Source: Caprimulgus europaeus
Lineage: Eukaryota; Chordata; Aves; Caprimulgiformes; Caprimulgidae
Direction of reading: 5' to 3'
Assembly: GCA_907165065.1 (NCBI GenBank)
Contig: OU015542.1
Location: 1,054,001-1,118,000 of the forward strand
Length of the DNA stretch: 64,000 nucleotides
The position numbers and the translations under genes are program-made. The notes below the pieces were generated by a model that had not been told where the DNA came from, did not search any database, and saw only the letters and a list, made by a program, of their open reading frames with translations. Every line of letters begins with the position of its first letter. Position 1 is the first letter of the stretch. This document shows positions 50,131-60,900 of this stretch, one piece after another.

Positions 50131-53100
50131 GGAAATATCTCAAATGGCTTAGACCAATGCTCCTCAGGACTGTCTCTCTCTCTCTGGTTACTCTGAGGAA
50201 ACTATGGGCTACTCATGTAGAAAAAGACTTCTCCACAGGGATGTATAAAGCTGGGGCTGATGCTTCCTGCTCTGCCTGGCTCTTTCACACCATCCCCCAA
50301 ATACACTTCTCTTGTTCCCTCCCTGCCCCACCAAAAGCTGCAAAATTAATGTCTGAGAGAAAGATGGTACCACAAGTTCAGCCCAATCTCCAAACAAAAA
50401 GTTTTTCATCTTCCTCACAGATGCAAAAAACAAGGTATTAAAGCTGAGGAAGATGTGCTTGTAGAACAGCTTGGGGGAGTGGGTTAGGAGCAAAAAAGGG
50501 ACCCTGGCCCCTCAGAGAGGGGCTGATCTATGCTCTTCGTGCTTGCTTTACATCACCCTCCAGTTTCCTCTTTCAGGGGCAGACCCACGTCCAGACAGTG
50601 GCTTGCATGGGTCCCTGAGGTTCCCTGTGAGCTCTACGAGAGCTTAGAAAGACAACACATTTGCTTGCACACGCGGGATACCATTGGCATCCGTATCGCA
50701 GCTACACAAGGTTTGGGCAGGGTGCAACATCCAATGTCCTTGTATGTCAACACAAGCACGCACATGGAGCTAATTCACAGTGAGCTTGACATGGGCAATA
50801 AAGCACAATTTGTCATCCAATTACTGTGGACCGCAGTGGCTTGTATACTTTAAAGGGTTCATTAATTTAAACTACTCTCTTATTTAGCTGTTACTTTTGT
50901 GCAGCCTCGCTCATCACTCACTCAGGCCTCAGTGTAGACCCTCAGCACTATGTCATCTGAAGCTGTACATCCAGCTCGCAGGTGCCAGGCAGCACCCTTT
51001 CCAGCTCACATGGACCAGCAGCCAAGGCAACAACTGGAGGTGAGGACTGAACATTAGGTGTAAGCCAGTTGCAAATGCCACTTCACTATTTTGGCTCCTG
51101 CCAAGGACAGATCAATCCAAGTAGCTTTGAGAGTTGCAAACCTGTATTGCAAATGCTACTACTCTGATGACACCCTTTCTGCATTGTGCATAGAAATGAT
51201 CAAACTGGTAAGGAACTGAAACATAAAAACCTTTTGATGTAGTCCTCTTTATTTTCCAACCCATCTATAGGAGGGATTGTTCGGGTACAGAGCAGTAGCA
51301 AAATTAGCATTGTTAATTTGATGCAAGCCAGGGTAGCTATATGGGTTCAAGAAATGCAACACAATTAATTAGCCTCTAAAAAAAAACCATTTGAAGTGTT
51401 TATTGCATGATCAGGCTCTTGGTATTATAAGCAGATGGGGAAATAAAGTGCTAGGAATGACATGGAGAAAACAGCTGCACTGGGACCGGAGTCCTAATTC
51501 ATAATTCAACAGACTAATCAGTGAACATCTTCTGCAGTTCCTCAGCTGTAATGGAAGAACGTGAGAAGGCAAATGATTAAGCTGCTTTATTTCTTAAAGA
51601 GGCTGCTACCAATTAGCTTGCTTTCTCAGTTGCTCATGTACAAATCTAATGATGTGGCCCATGTTATTAAAGAGACAGAGAAAAGTAGGTCAGCCTAAAA
51701 TAATTGTCTTAATGATAGAAGCTCTGAGGCACAATTTCAATACTGTTTGCTGAGAATTAATTAAAAGAGTAAAGCCTTGTTCACACTCACTTTTTTGATC
51801 TTTCCCATTCTCCTGCACAAAGAGAAAGGGTTGATGTTTCGTCGCTGCTGCTGTTTGCTGTGTAATTGCTTTTTAGTAGTGACTGCAGCATCAGCCATGG
51901 CTGGTGGTTCATCTCTGCAAAGATCCAACCAGCACAACACAGCTTTGCCTTCAGGATATAGCTTTCTCCTCACCTTAGCTTGGCAGTCTGGATATCCAGT
52001 ACTCATTGTAGGCACCTAGGAAGGTTCACCACTTTGTTAAAGGGGACAGCTTTGAGGGCCCTGCCTCTCCACAGAGACAGAAGGGGAGCCAACTGTTACT
52101 TGTCCAGATTGCAGTGGCAATTAGACGCCTGTGGCTAGATGAATAGATGCTGTAGGGAGCTGACTGCTTTCAAGGAAAAGTGAATTCTAGCTTGGATCTG
52201 TCCCTGAATCTAACAGGAAAGCTTGTTCTGGGAAAGGCACTGCAGGAGGTTCAGTGTCCTACACTGTCTGGCCTGCTGGGAATGAGGACTTTGCCTTGGC
52301 ATAGTCTTTACTCTTCATCAAGAGCTTGGCTTGGAGTACACCTGACATGGTCTGTGCCCTAGGCTGAAACATCACACTTTTCTTTCTTTTAAAAACCATT
52401 AATATGAGCTAGGAACCATCAAGATGACCCTGGCATCTGTATTTCAACTTACTTCCTTCTTTCTTTCTGATCTAGACTGGAGATCATTTCACTGGTAGCC
52501 TTTATTGCCTGCTAGCTCCTTTCCCTGCATTGGAATCAAGACATTGATTATTGACTGCTTTTCTGTGTTACAGGAGAATGACAGCCTGGCCATGGTTGCC
52601 TCCAAGCATCTCTTTGCAGGTCTGTGCAGCTGGATGAGTCCAAGGTCCAAGATAAGTTCACTTGTCTTGGAGACCCTGTGCTGACAATAGTCTCAGTTGG
52701 GATGTAATTTTTCCTTTTCCTGCGTTCCCCAACCAAAATCAAGTACAATTGGTAGAGTCAACACAATGTATATATTTCTGCTGTTTTTCCCAAGGTTGTG
52801 AGAGTCCAGGTACCATAAAAATGCAGTTGGAGGCCATCTGTCCTGCAGTTCTGGAAGAAATGTCCTTCCCTTGGTTTAGCAGCAAACCCACTGAGCAGAG
52901 AGGAGCTTGCCAGAGACTCTTTCTACTTGCGTGCTGAAACCTTTTGCAAAACCAGACCAAACTGCAAAGATTTTTGTAGCTGAGATTTTAATCAATTTTG
53001 AAAAGTGGAACATTTCCCAAAAGAATGTTTTACTTTTTCCTTTTAAAACAATAACTTGCCAGCCTTTGCATTTTCAAATAACAAATGTACAAAATTCAGT

Positions 53101-54373
53101 GAGGCATCTTGTCAGTTCTGACTTTTTATACCGAACACAAAAACATTTTCAAGTTCTTCCAGAACTGTTTTTAAGGGTTGGTTTTTTTTAAAAAAAATAA
53201 TATTATGTTAAACTCTTCTTTTTTTCCAAACCTGACTGGGATAAAGATTAATGTTCAGAGCCCACTGATATTATCAGACTGCACCTGGCTGTTCTGACAT
53301 TTGTCTAGAGACAAGCCAAAACCAGAGCTACAGATCAGAGTCACTTCCAGAAGAACAAACATCTGAGTCCTCCCTGCCAAGCACTTTGAAACCACCAAAC
53401 CAAGTGCTTAGATCTCTCTGCTTCTGCTTCTGCCTCAGAGCATCCCCTGCCAACTTCTCCCTCAAGACCTGTTCTTGTGACCTACCTGAGCTGCCCTCTC
53501 TCTCACCAAGCTGCCGTTTGTCATCTCCCGTATCTGCAGAGCAATTTGGAGCTCTGCAAGTGTTGCCTAGGTGGGAGCTGCAAAGCTCCCTCAGTACAGA
53601 CCTACAAAAAGTATGCCGCCTTCTTTTGCAGAGGCAAACCCAGCCCTTCTCAAAGGCATCACCTTCGAAAAAACTCTCATGTAGCACAAGGCTCTGTTTA
53701 AATGAAAGGAAAGTCATTTTCCATGTCTCCATTCAGAACTGTATTACTGAGCTTTTCAATAATTACTGAGCTAATCTGACATTCATGATCCTCTCTAATG
53801 GATGGACTTGATTTCAGTCATTCATTCAGTGCCAAATAGAATCTGATTAATAAGATGTTACTTAGTGGAACATAGTTTCTCTTCTTCTCCAAGGCCATTA
53901 TAATTTTCGAAATAATTTAAATATTACAAAGGATAGCAGGTAACTGGCAGGAGCACTAATCATGCTGCTCTGTAATTCATGGGCTACCTTGCTGCTTGGA
54001 GAGGTCTTTCCCAAAAGATCACTTGATATGGTAGTTGGGAGGGAGTAGCTGGGAAGGAGATGGAATTCCTCCATAGATTTTCAGTTGCTAACTTTTCAGC
54101 AAACAGTTTTTGCAGGATCATACCCTTTTAACAACGTATTTCTCCCAGTAGCTGACTGCTCTTTGAGACATGAATTTGCATGTCTGAATATTGGCAAAGC
54201 AAAGGATGCAGAATAACCTCCATATGAAGTGCCCAGCACTTCTCTGGCAAACCCTTGAGCATTTGTGCTTATCTATAACACATTCATGATGTTTGTGAGC
54301 ATCATTATGTTTTTGAAGACTAAGAGCATATCAGCAATCAGTGCTCAGCGGGACGAGTATCTGTGCAGGGGTT
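50131..54373. other. Unique non-coding stretch with candidate conserved blocks
   Basis: No gene recognised. Two AT-rich blocks with many homeodomain-like words stand out: 51361-51770 (AATTAATTAG at the left edge, AATTAATTAAAAG at the right edge, CCAATTAGC near 51609) and 53740-53990. These are possible regulatory elements. Open frames up to 134 codons (53328-53732, minus) look like chance. Confidence 0.5.
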
Positions 54374-54695
54374 CTCAGAATCCCTGAATTGCTTGGATTG
54401 TGAAAGCCCTTAAAGCTCATCAAGTCCAACCATGAACTCAGCACTGACCAGTCCCCCACTAACCCCTGTCCCTCAGCACTGTGTCTACACGACTCTTCAA
54501 TCCCTCCAGGGATGGGGACTCCACCACTGCCCTGGGCAACCCCTTCCAATGCCTCAGAACCCTTTTAGCAAAGAAATTCTTCCTCACATCCAATCTCAAC
54601 TGCTCTGGGCACAACTTGAGGCCATTTCCTCTTGTCCTGTCCCTTGGTCCTTGGTTGAACAGACCCATGCCCACCTCTCTCCACCCTCCTTTCCC
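54374..54695 (-). mobile_element. CR1 LINE 3' end
   Basis: The plus strand reads 'TCAGAATCCCTGAATTGC', 'CATCAAGTCCAACCATGAAC', 'CAGGGATGGGGACTCCACCA', 'CCCTGGGCAACCCCTTCCAA' and 'GGCACAACTTGAGGCCATTT', the reverse of a CR1 3' region. A minus frame (54459-54674) retains 'GLFNQGPRDRTRGNGLKLC' and 'VRKNFFAKRVLRHWKGLPRA', both CR1 ORF2 C-terminal signatures. Truncated to about 320 bp. Confidence 0.95.
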
Positions 54696-55830
54696 ACAGC
54701 TCTCCCTCCAATGAAATGGTGCTTGGTGCCCAAGCTCACATAAAAAGGAGGATTTGGCAGTGAAGCTGGCCCAGGGCTGCCCAGAGTGCTCCTTTCCAAT
54801 CCCGTCTGCCTATGGCATATCGCAGGAAAAGGATGGTGTTGACCTCTGCAGCCCTTCTCACACACCTCCTCAGCAGCCTTCTGCCTTCCTGAAATCCTGA
54901 ATAGACTTTCTTTACCTGCAAAATCTCATCTTAAGCCCCATGTGGCTGAAATAATGCCTTCTACCAAAAGAGGGAGGGGGGCTTTAATTAAAGAAATTAA
55001 ATCAAACCTTCGGATATTTGGGGGTTTTAGAACCTGAGAACTTTCTTAAATAAAATAGTTTTAATACCCAAAACAACAAAAAAGTGAAGAAAAAGCAAGT
55101 GAAATTAAGCTAATGAAAATCTAAATAATTTAACCGAGAAAATAATTCTCAATATATGCTGGGGTTTATTATTTTTCCTCTCAAATATCAGACCTTTTTT
55201 CTCCTAAACTCTCAGCCACAGCTTTTGTTCCCTTTACCACCCACTCCTCAACACGCGATGCAACACTTGCTGTGTTGTTTGGAACTATTCCTGTGCTTTG
55301 TTCAGTCCTCAGTTTAAAAAGTCTGGTAAATATTTTTGGATGTCACTGTTATCACCCTTCCTCTCAGTCATCCTCCTTAAAAATGATTTCCAGAAATGGA
55401 CAAGCAGAGTAGGCTGTCCCAGACTGTTAGGTCAACCATCGACCTTCTGTATTTCTTTGGGCTCTATAGATTGTTTTTTATTTTTTCCTGTTTACAGTAC
55501 AACAGTGAGGCTGTGATTCCCACAGCAGCATTCTCAGCCACATGGCAGAGCTGAAGTGGGGGAAGCTGAATGGGTGAAGTGGAAGAAGGGTTATAGTCAC
55601 ATCTTTCTTTTACTAGTGGAATTGAATTAGAGTGGTAAGGAAAAAACAGTTCACCCCCATACCAGAGACATCACAGGCCATCACAGCTTTAGAGGAGGCT
55701 GAATTTCTTGGTTTCCCTTTGAATGAGCAGATGGATTCAGTACTTCCATAGGAACTTCTATGTTCTTGTTTTGAACTTCTGCAGTTGTTAAGTTACCAAC
55801 TCTTGCCATTTCATCATAATAAGAAATTCC
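54696..55830. other. Unique non-coding stretch
   Basis: No gene recognised. AT-rich around 54980-55160 with several A runs. Short chance frames only. Confidence 0.55.
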
Positions 55831-56012
55831 AGAGCCCTGGGACAGGCTGGCCAGAGAGGGTGTGGAATCTCCATCTCTGGAGATGTTCAAACCCACCTGG
55901 ACACTTTCCTCTGCAACCTGGTGTAGGGAACCTGCTTTGGCAGGGGGGTTGGACTGGATGATCTCCTGAGGTCCCTTCCAACCCCACCAGTCTGTGACTC
56001 TGTGATTCGGTG
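55831..56012 (+). mobile_element. CR1 LINE short 3' end, plus orientation
   Basis: Reads 'AGAGCCCTGGGACAGGCTGG', 'GTGTGGAATCTCCATCTCTG', 'GAGATGTTCAAACCCACCTG', 'TTGGACTGGATGATCTCCTG' and 'AGGTCCCTTCCAACCCCACC', ending in 'TCTGTGACTCTGTGATTCGG' (octamer repeats). About 180 bp, in the opposite orientation to most other CR1 3' ends here. Confidence 0.95.
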
Positions 56013-57393
56013 AATTAGTTTATTAAAAAAAAACCAACCAAACAAAAAACCTCAACACAGCCATGTCACAATTTCAGGTGTTTTTTTTCAGTTATTTCTT
56101 ATCCTTCTGATTATTAAGGGGGATTAGGAAACATGCCCTTCAGTGCAAATGCACAGAGGTCATGGTTAAATCTCCCATGTATTATTCAATCAGTCTCAGC
56201 ATCTAAGGGGACTCATCCTGTCCAGATACGCCAGCAGTTCACATTAGCTGTTCTGAGATACCCACTGCAGTGCAGCGTTTAGGACATTGATTTTTCTGCA
56301 TGTGCTGATGCTTTTCCAGCCTGCCATTGAATATCTGAGTCCAAGCCTGGGGGTGCTTCAGAAAGACATCATCTTCTGTTACCATTAGCATCCATGAACA
56401 AGGACTATCACAGCACCCTACTTCCTCCATCACTGCATTAAACAGTTCTTTGCTGGTTGCAATAGTTTCTTTGGAAAATTGAGCCATTTCACGCACATGC
56501 TAATTTCATATGCCTTTAGGTTTTAGACAAGAGCCTCAACGTGTAATTCCTTCTACAACAAACGGAAAGAAAGAGCTTCCTAGAGAGAGTATACAGTACT
56601 TAGAGAGACGCAGCTGTGATTTCCTGCTGCTTCATCCCTCATGTAACAGCACCAAGTGAGGCTTTCCCAGTTTCAGGAATGAAAAGAGCAGCTGGAAGAC
56701 ATGGATTCTGATGTTATGCCTACTTTGATCTGCATAGTCAGATGTCATCGCAACATGTGTGGGACACTGTCCACAATAGCCTTATGCACAGCTCATTAGA
56801 GGGAAGGCTGGAAGTGCACCAGATTGGGGTGCGCTGCTGTTTCCTGTGGCTGCCATGGACATAATTAGGGAGAGCTGGGCCGTGACTGAACTCAGGTGAT
56901 GTTTGTCTGCTTGCACTCCAAAACATATCCATTATCATTATTTTTGTTATGGCCCAGCTGATGCTATGGCATTTAGACTTGCCAACAAACATTATAGAAC
57001 TTGTTTGGTGGCAAGGACATATCTGACATTTGCAGATATATTTGCCTGTACCACTAAGAAGTATTTTCTACGGTGCCGATGACATGACCAACTCAACTTT
57101 TTTTATTTTTTTTGTTAGAATAGCATGTGTTTTGCAGAAATTGAAGATGCTCAGAGTCTGGCAGGGACTGTAAGAAGGATGTTCCTAACCTGGCCTAACT
57201 GCAGTACAAATATGTAAAGATCTGAACCAAAAAGGGAGGAAACAGATTAAAATACTGATAAACCACCTGGAATGTGTAACAAAACATTATAATGAGGACT
57301 AGGGAAAGCTGTCATTATTGTGTGACATAAACAACGTGCAAATCAATGTAACAGGTACTGACAGCATTGGCATAATGGGGGTGGTATCCATTT
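56013..57393. other. Unique non-coding stretch
   Basis: No gene identified with confidence. A minus frame at 56239-56496 (85 codons) contains 'WMLMVTEDDVFLK', superficially like the EDD loop of some glycosyltransferases, but there is no family match I can defend. Otherwise AT-moderate unique sequence. Confidence 0.5.
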
Positions 57394-57787
57394 CATAGAA
57401 TCATAGAGTCGTAGTGGTTGGAAAAGATCTTTAAAATCATCAAGTCCAACCAAAATCCCAACACTACCAAATCCACCTCCAAACCATGTCCCTAAGCACC
57501 TCATCTGCCCACCTGTTAAATACCACCAGGGATGGTGGCTCCACCACCTCCCTGGGAAGCCTATTCCAAAGCTTGACTGCCCTTTCAGTGGTGAAGATTT
57601 TACTCACATCCAATCCAAACTTCCTCTGGAGCAACTTGCGGCTCTCATTCTATCACTTGTTACCTGGGACAAGAGACGAACCCCCACCTCTCTACACTCT
57701 TTTCAGAGAGTTGGAGAGAGCCAGAAGGTCTCCCTTCAACCTCCTTTTTTCTTTTTCACTCCTCACTGAGAAACATCCAACATAAGA
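57394..57787 (-). mobile_element. CR1 LINE 3' end
   Basis: Starts 'CATAGAATCATAGAGTCG' (reversed octamers), then 'TGGTTGGAAAAGATCTTTAA', 'AAATACCACCAGGGATGGTG', 'CTCCCTGGGAAGCCTATTCC' and 'CTCTGGAGCAACTTGCGGC', ending around 'CTCCTTTTTTCTTTTTCACT' with a small deletion where [10 protein letters not shown] would be encoded. Same subfamily as 11951 and 28832. Confidence 0.95.
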
Positions 57788-57935
57788 TTCTGTTGGCTTA
57801 GTAATTAATTAATATCCCCAGCAGCATGCCAGGATAAAGGAGAAGACCTATCTCCTGTCAGGCTCTTAGCTCTCTCTATCTTTTGGAACCCAATAAAGGC
57901 ACAGGTTGAATAAAATAAAACCAGGAAGGCTCACT

Positions 57936-58060
57936 TCATATAATCACAGAATATCTGAGCATGGAAGGGACCTCTGGAGATCATCAATCCTCTTGCTCAA
58001 GTAGAGTCAGTAGCACAGGTAGTCCAGGACTCTGTCCAGTTGGGTTGCGAATATCTCCAA
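57936..58060 (-). mobile_element. CR1 LINE short 3' fragment
   Basis: Reads 'CATATAATCACAGAATATCT', 'GCATGGAAGGGACCTCTGG', 'TGCTCAAGTAGAGTCAGTAG' and 'CTCTGTCCAGTTGGGTTGCG'. This is a reversed CR1 3' end of another subfamily, lying only about 150 bp from the preceding CR1. Confidence 0.9.
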
Positions 58061-59666
58061 TATTTCCTATTAGTCAATTCATTTTGCTTTTCCTAGTTGC
58101 TTCAAGACAGCAGAGCAAATCCACAATGATCAAAAGCAATTAGTGATTCCTGGGAATTATCTCACTGGAACCTGCATAAACTTTAGGCAATTACGTTATT
58201 GCAGTTTATTGTGTATGTATTAGCTTAATTATTAAACCCCACAGAACACACTTGAAATAATTAGTCTCATTTGGAGAGACATGCTTGAAATAACTACTCT
58301 GATATGCAGAATTCCATTAGCTACTACTCAAAGGCTAACTGGCCCTAGGAGCAAAGACATAAACATCCCTGTTATTCAAGCAGGATTGTGGAGTCTGAAC
58401 CCTAAAATCACAAGAAAGTGACCCCAGCAAAGGGCAAAGTAAGCTGGATGATCAGGGGGAGAGCTGGGGTCTTGTCCTTAGATGGGTTCTGCAGTGCTGG
58501 CGAGAGCTGATGTGTGCCATGAGGGACTCTTCCCCACGCACACAGCAATCCTTCCCTTGGGATTTTCTGTGCATAGGTAAATTCAACACACACGTGGGAA
58601 AACAAACACACTTCTGGCCTGGATTTCAATTCAGGGAAGGATCTTTTTTTTTACTAGAAACATTGAAACATTGAGAACAGAGTCTCCATTGAAACCTTTC
58701 TCTCTGCTGCTTATTTATCTTCTTTTAGCACATGCAGATAAAAACCCCATACTCATCCTTCTCTACAGTACCAGGTGCAGGCAGGATGGGAAAGAGGTGA
58801 CACTGACTGCACCAAATTGGTTTATGTATCTTGCTAAATCAGATTACAGGCGCCAGACAGGAGGTTTAAATTAAATCGAATATCAAAAATTTAGATCCTT
58901 TTTATGAATCTTCTAAATTCTACAAGAGCACAGTATTCAAAATAATGAAGGGATGTAAAATACGCATCCTGGGATGGTTCTGCTGCCTATAACCTTTAAC
59001 AGCATATCTCCGTTAATGGAGAGAAGCTGAACTCATGCATATTAAGTGAGCAGATTCTTGCTATTCAAGTAGCTGCTGATTCATATTCAGTCAAATATAC
59101 CATTTCTTCATGGCCAGGAAACTACCCAATGAGCCTGAAAGTTTTCTCTGAGAGGCAAAACCCCCCAAAACAATGACTAGACCCAAGCAAGTCCCAAGAA
59201 TTACCTGCCAGTCTTTACATTTACAACATAAAAGCTCTGAGGTCTTTTTCTGAAGTTTTAAAGTTCAGCTTTTTATACTAAGGGAGGTATTTTGATAAAT
59301 ATACCAAAAATACACCAGAAAGCAAATGTAGGTGAGGACATATGTTTATTTTAACTAATAAAAAGGGAGATAATACACAAAAACAATTATTTCAATTCCT
59401 TGAAGGAAGCTCTCAATACCTGCATGGCAATATGTTAAGAGCAGCAGTGCTGGAGAAGAAACAGGGAAAAATATGAAAGGAAAAGAGTTTCTTCATAAGA
59501 GCAGTGGGTGACAGTAGGGTCCTGCAGCTTTGTTAGGTATTCGAGTTCACTGACGAGAGACTCAGGGTAAGATCCTATTGTCCAACGTCACCACAAGGAG
59601 TACAGTGTAGGGGCAAGTGACCAGCCTCTGTCCCAGTACCACAGTCGAAGACAAGAGCAGTGCCCA
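58061..59666. other. Unique AT-rich stretch
   Basis: No gene recognised. 58130-58330 is dense in ATTA/TAAT words and could be a conserved regulatory element. The rest shows short chance frames. Confidence 0.5.
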
Positions 59667-59696
59667 TTAATCCTGCCAGGTGACTGGCAGGATTAA
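59667..59696. repeat. Perfect 13-bp inverted repeat with GTGA loop
   Basis: The arms TTAATCCTGCCAG (59667-59679) and CTGGCAGGATTAA (59684-59696) are perfectly complementary around a 4-nt loop GTGA. It lies just upstream of the truncated 5' end of a plus-strand CR1. Confidence 0.95.
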
Positions 59697-59710
59697 CAGA
59701 AATTATTAAG

Positions 59711-59737
59711 AAGATATTAGAAGATATTAGATATTAG
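59711..59737. repeat. Short tandem duplication at CR1 5' junction
   Basis: AAGATATTAG occurs twice in tandem (59711-59730), followed by ATATTAG (59731-59737). The last copies merge into the CR1 word 'GATATTAGGAAAAA', so the duplication sits at the host/CR1 junction. Confidence 0.85.
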
Positions 59738-59955
59738 GAAAAAATTATTTTCTATGAGGGTGGTGAGACACTGGCCCAGGTTGCCCAGAGAAGCTGTGGC
59801 TGCTCCTCCCTGGAAGTGTTGAAGGCCAGGTTGGATGAGGCTTTGAGCAACCTGGTCTAGTGGAAGGTGTCCCTGCTGATGGCAGAGGGGTTGGAACTGG
59901 ATGAGCTTTAAGATCCCCTCTAACCCAACCATTCTGTGATCCTATGATTCTATGA
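59726..59955 (+). mobile_element. CR1 LINE 3' end, plus orientation
   Basis: Reads 'GATATTAGGAAAAAATTATT', 'CTATGAGGGTGGTGAGACAC', 'TGGCCCAGGTTGCCCAGAGA', 'GGCCAGGTTGGATGAGGC', 'CCTGGTCTAGTGGAAGGTGT' and 'CATTCTGTGATCCTATGATT' with the terminal octamers (ATTCTATGA at the end). About 230 bp; same subfamily as the minus-strand copy at 41361. Confidence 0.96.
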
Positions 59956-60639
59956 CTGCACTTCTGAAGCACCAGTTCCTTTTCATCGGCCATAAGGAAA
60001 GGCAGGATGAACATTTCATCTGCAGAAAAGTGTATTGAAGAAAGATAAATTTGGTGAGCTGACTCCCACCCATATGCTTCAGGCTGTGCCACAGCATTTG
60101 ACAGCATTGTCCCAACATTTTTATCTGAAGACTATCACTAAGCAAAATTAATGATACTCCTACAGCTTTGGGAGGATTTTTAATAAAGAATTCTCCTGGA
60201 GATTTGCCACATGTTGAAGATTCTTCTAATAGCTTCCACCAGAATTTATCCTCAGCCCGAGATAAAATTTAATTGAGTATTAAACATTGTTGACAACATT
60301 AGCCAATGCCATGGTATTTGTTGGGATGGTAAATGGTGACCGTCAGGAGTAAATTTATTATAAAACATGACTGACTGGTTTCAAGATGAAACAGATGTTT
60401 TAAACCTGCTAAACACAAATTATGCAGCCAGAACGAAGGTGGCACAATGCATGGAACTGTGTGTTGGAGAACAGTGACCCAAGGCGGTCAGAGGGATGGT
60501 GGAAACCAAGCCTCTGTGAGCTGCCAGCACACAGTTCAGTAGCAAAGAGTAAAATGGGGATTAAAGTTAAGTAGATGAGATATTGTATTTCCTCTGGCAC
60601 AACAATAATGAAACTGTCACTGGCTCATAAATCTAGTTT
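59956..60639. other. Unique non-coding stretch
   Basis: No gene recognised. AT-rich at 60120-60300. Confidence 0.5.
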
Positions 60640-60900
60640 CAAGTCCCAAGCTTTCAGAGGATGTTGACCCACTGGAAAGGGTTCAGCAAACCACCTCAGA
60701 AGTAACTAAAGGTTTGAAAATCTCTGCATAAGGATCTCTGAATACTCAGTGTTTCTCTGGTTGAGGAAAGCTCCCAAGTGTCTCTATGATTTGAGACATT
60801 CAGCAGCTTTTGGAAGAAGAAGGATGGAGAATGGGTCAGATTAGCTCTTGCTGGAGGCAGACAACCAAACTCAGGGGAGCATCCTGCTAAAAGCACTTAG
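60640..60900 (+). mobile_element. Possible old CR1-like fragment
   Basis: 'GATGTTGACCCACTGGAAAG' and 'GGTTCAGCAAACCACCTCAG' at 60661-60700 resemble the CR1 ORF2 part 'D-V-x-x-L-E-R-V-Q-R-R-A-x-K'. 'GGTTTGAAAATCTCTGCATA' and the following words up to 60770 resemble the section leading into SLEKRRLRG ('CTCTGGTTGAGGAAAG'). The likeness is weak and frames are broken; chance similarity is possible. Confidence 0.4.

Noticed and set aside
53328-53769. Overlapping 134- and 127-codon frames on opposite strands
   Set aside because: Mutually open frames without motifs; most likely chance in a region of low stop density.
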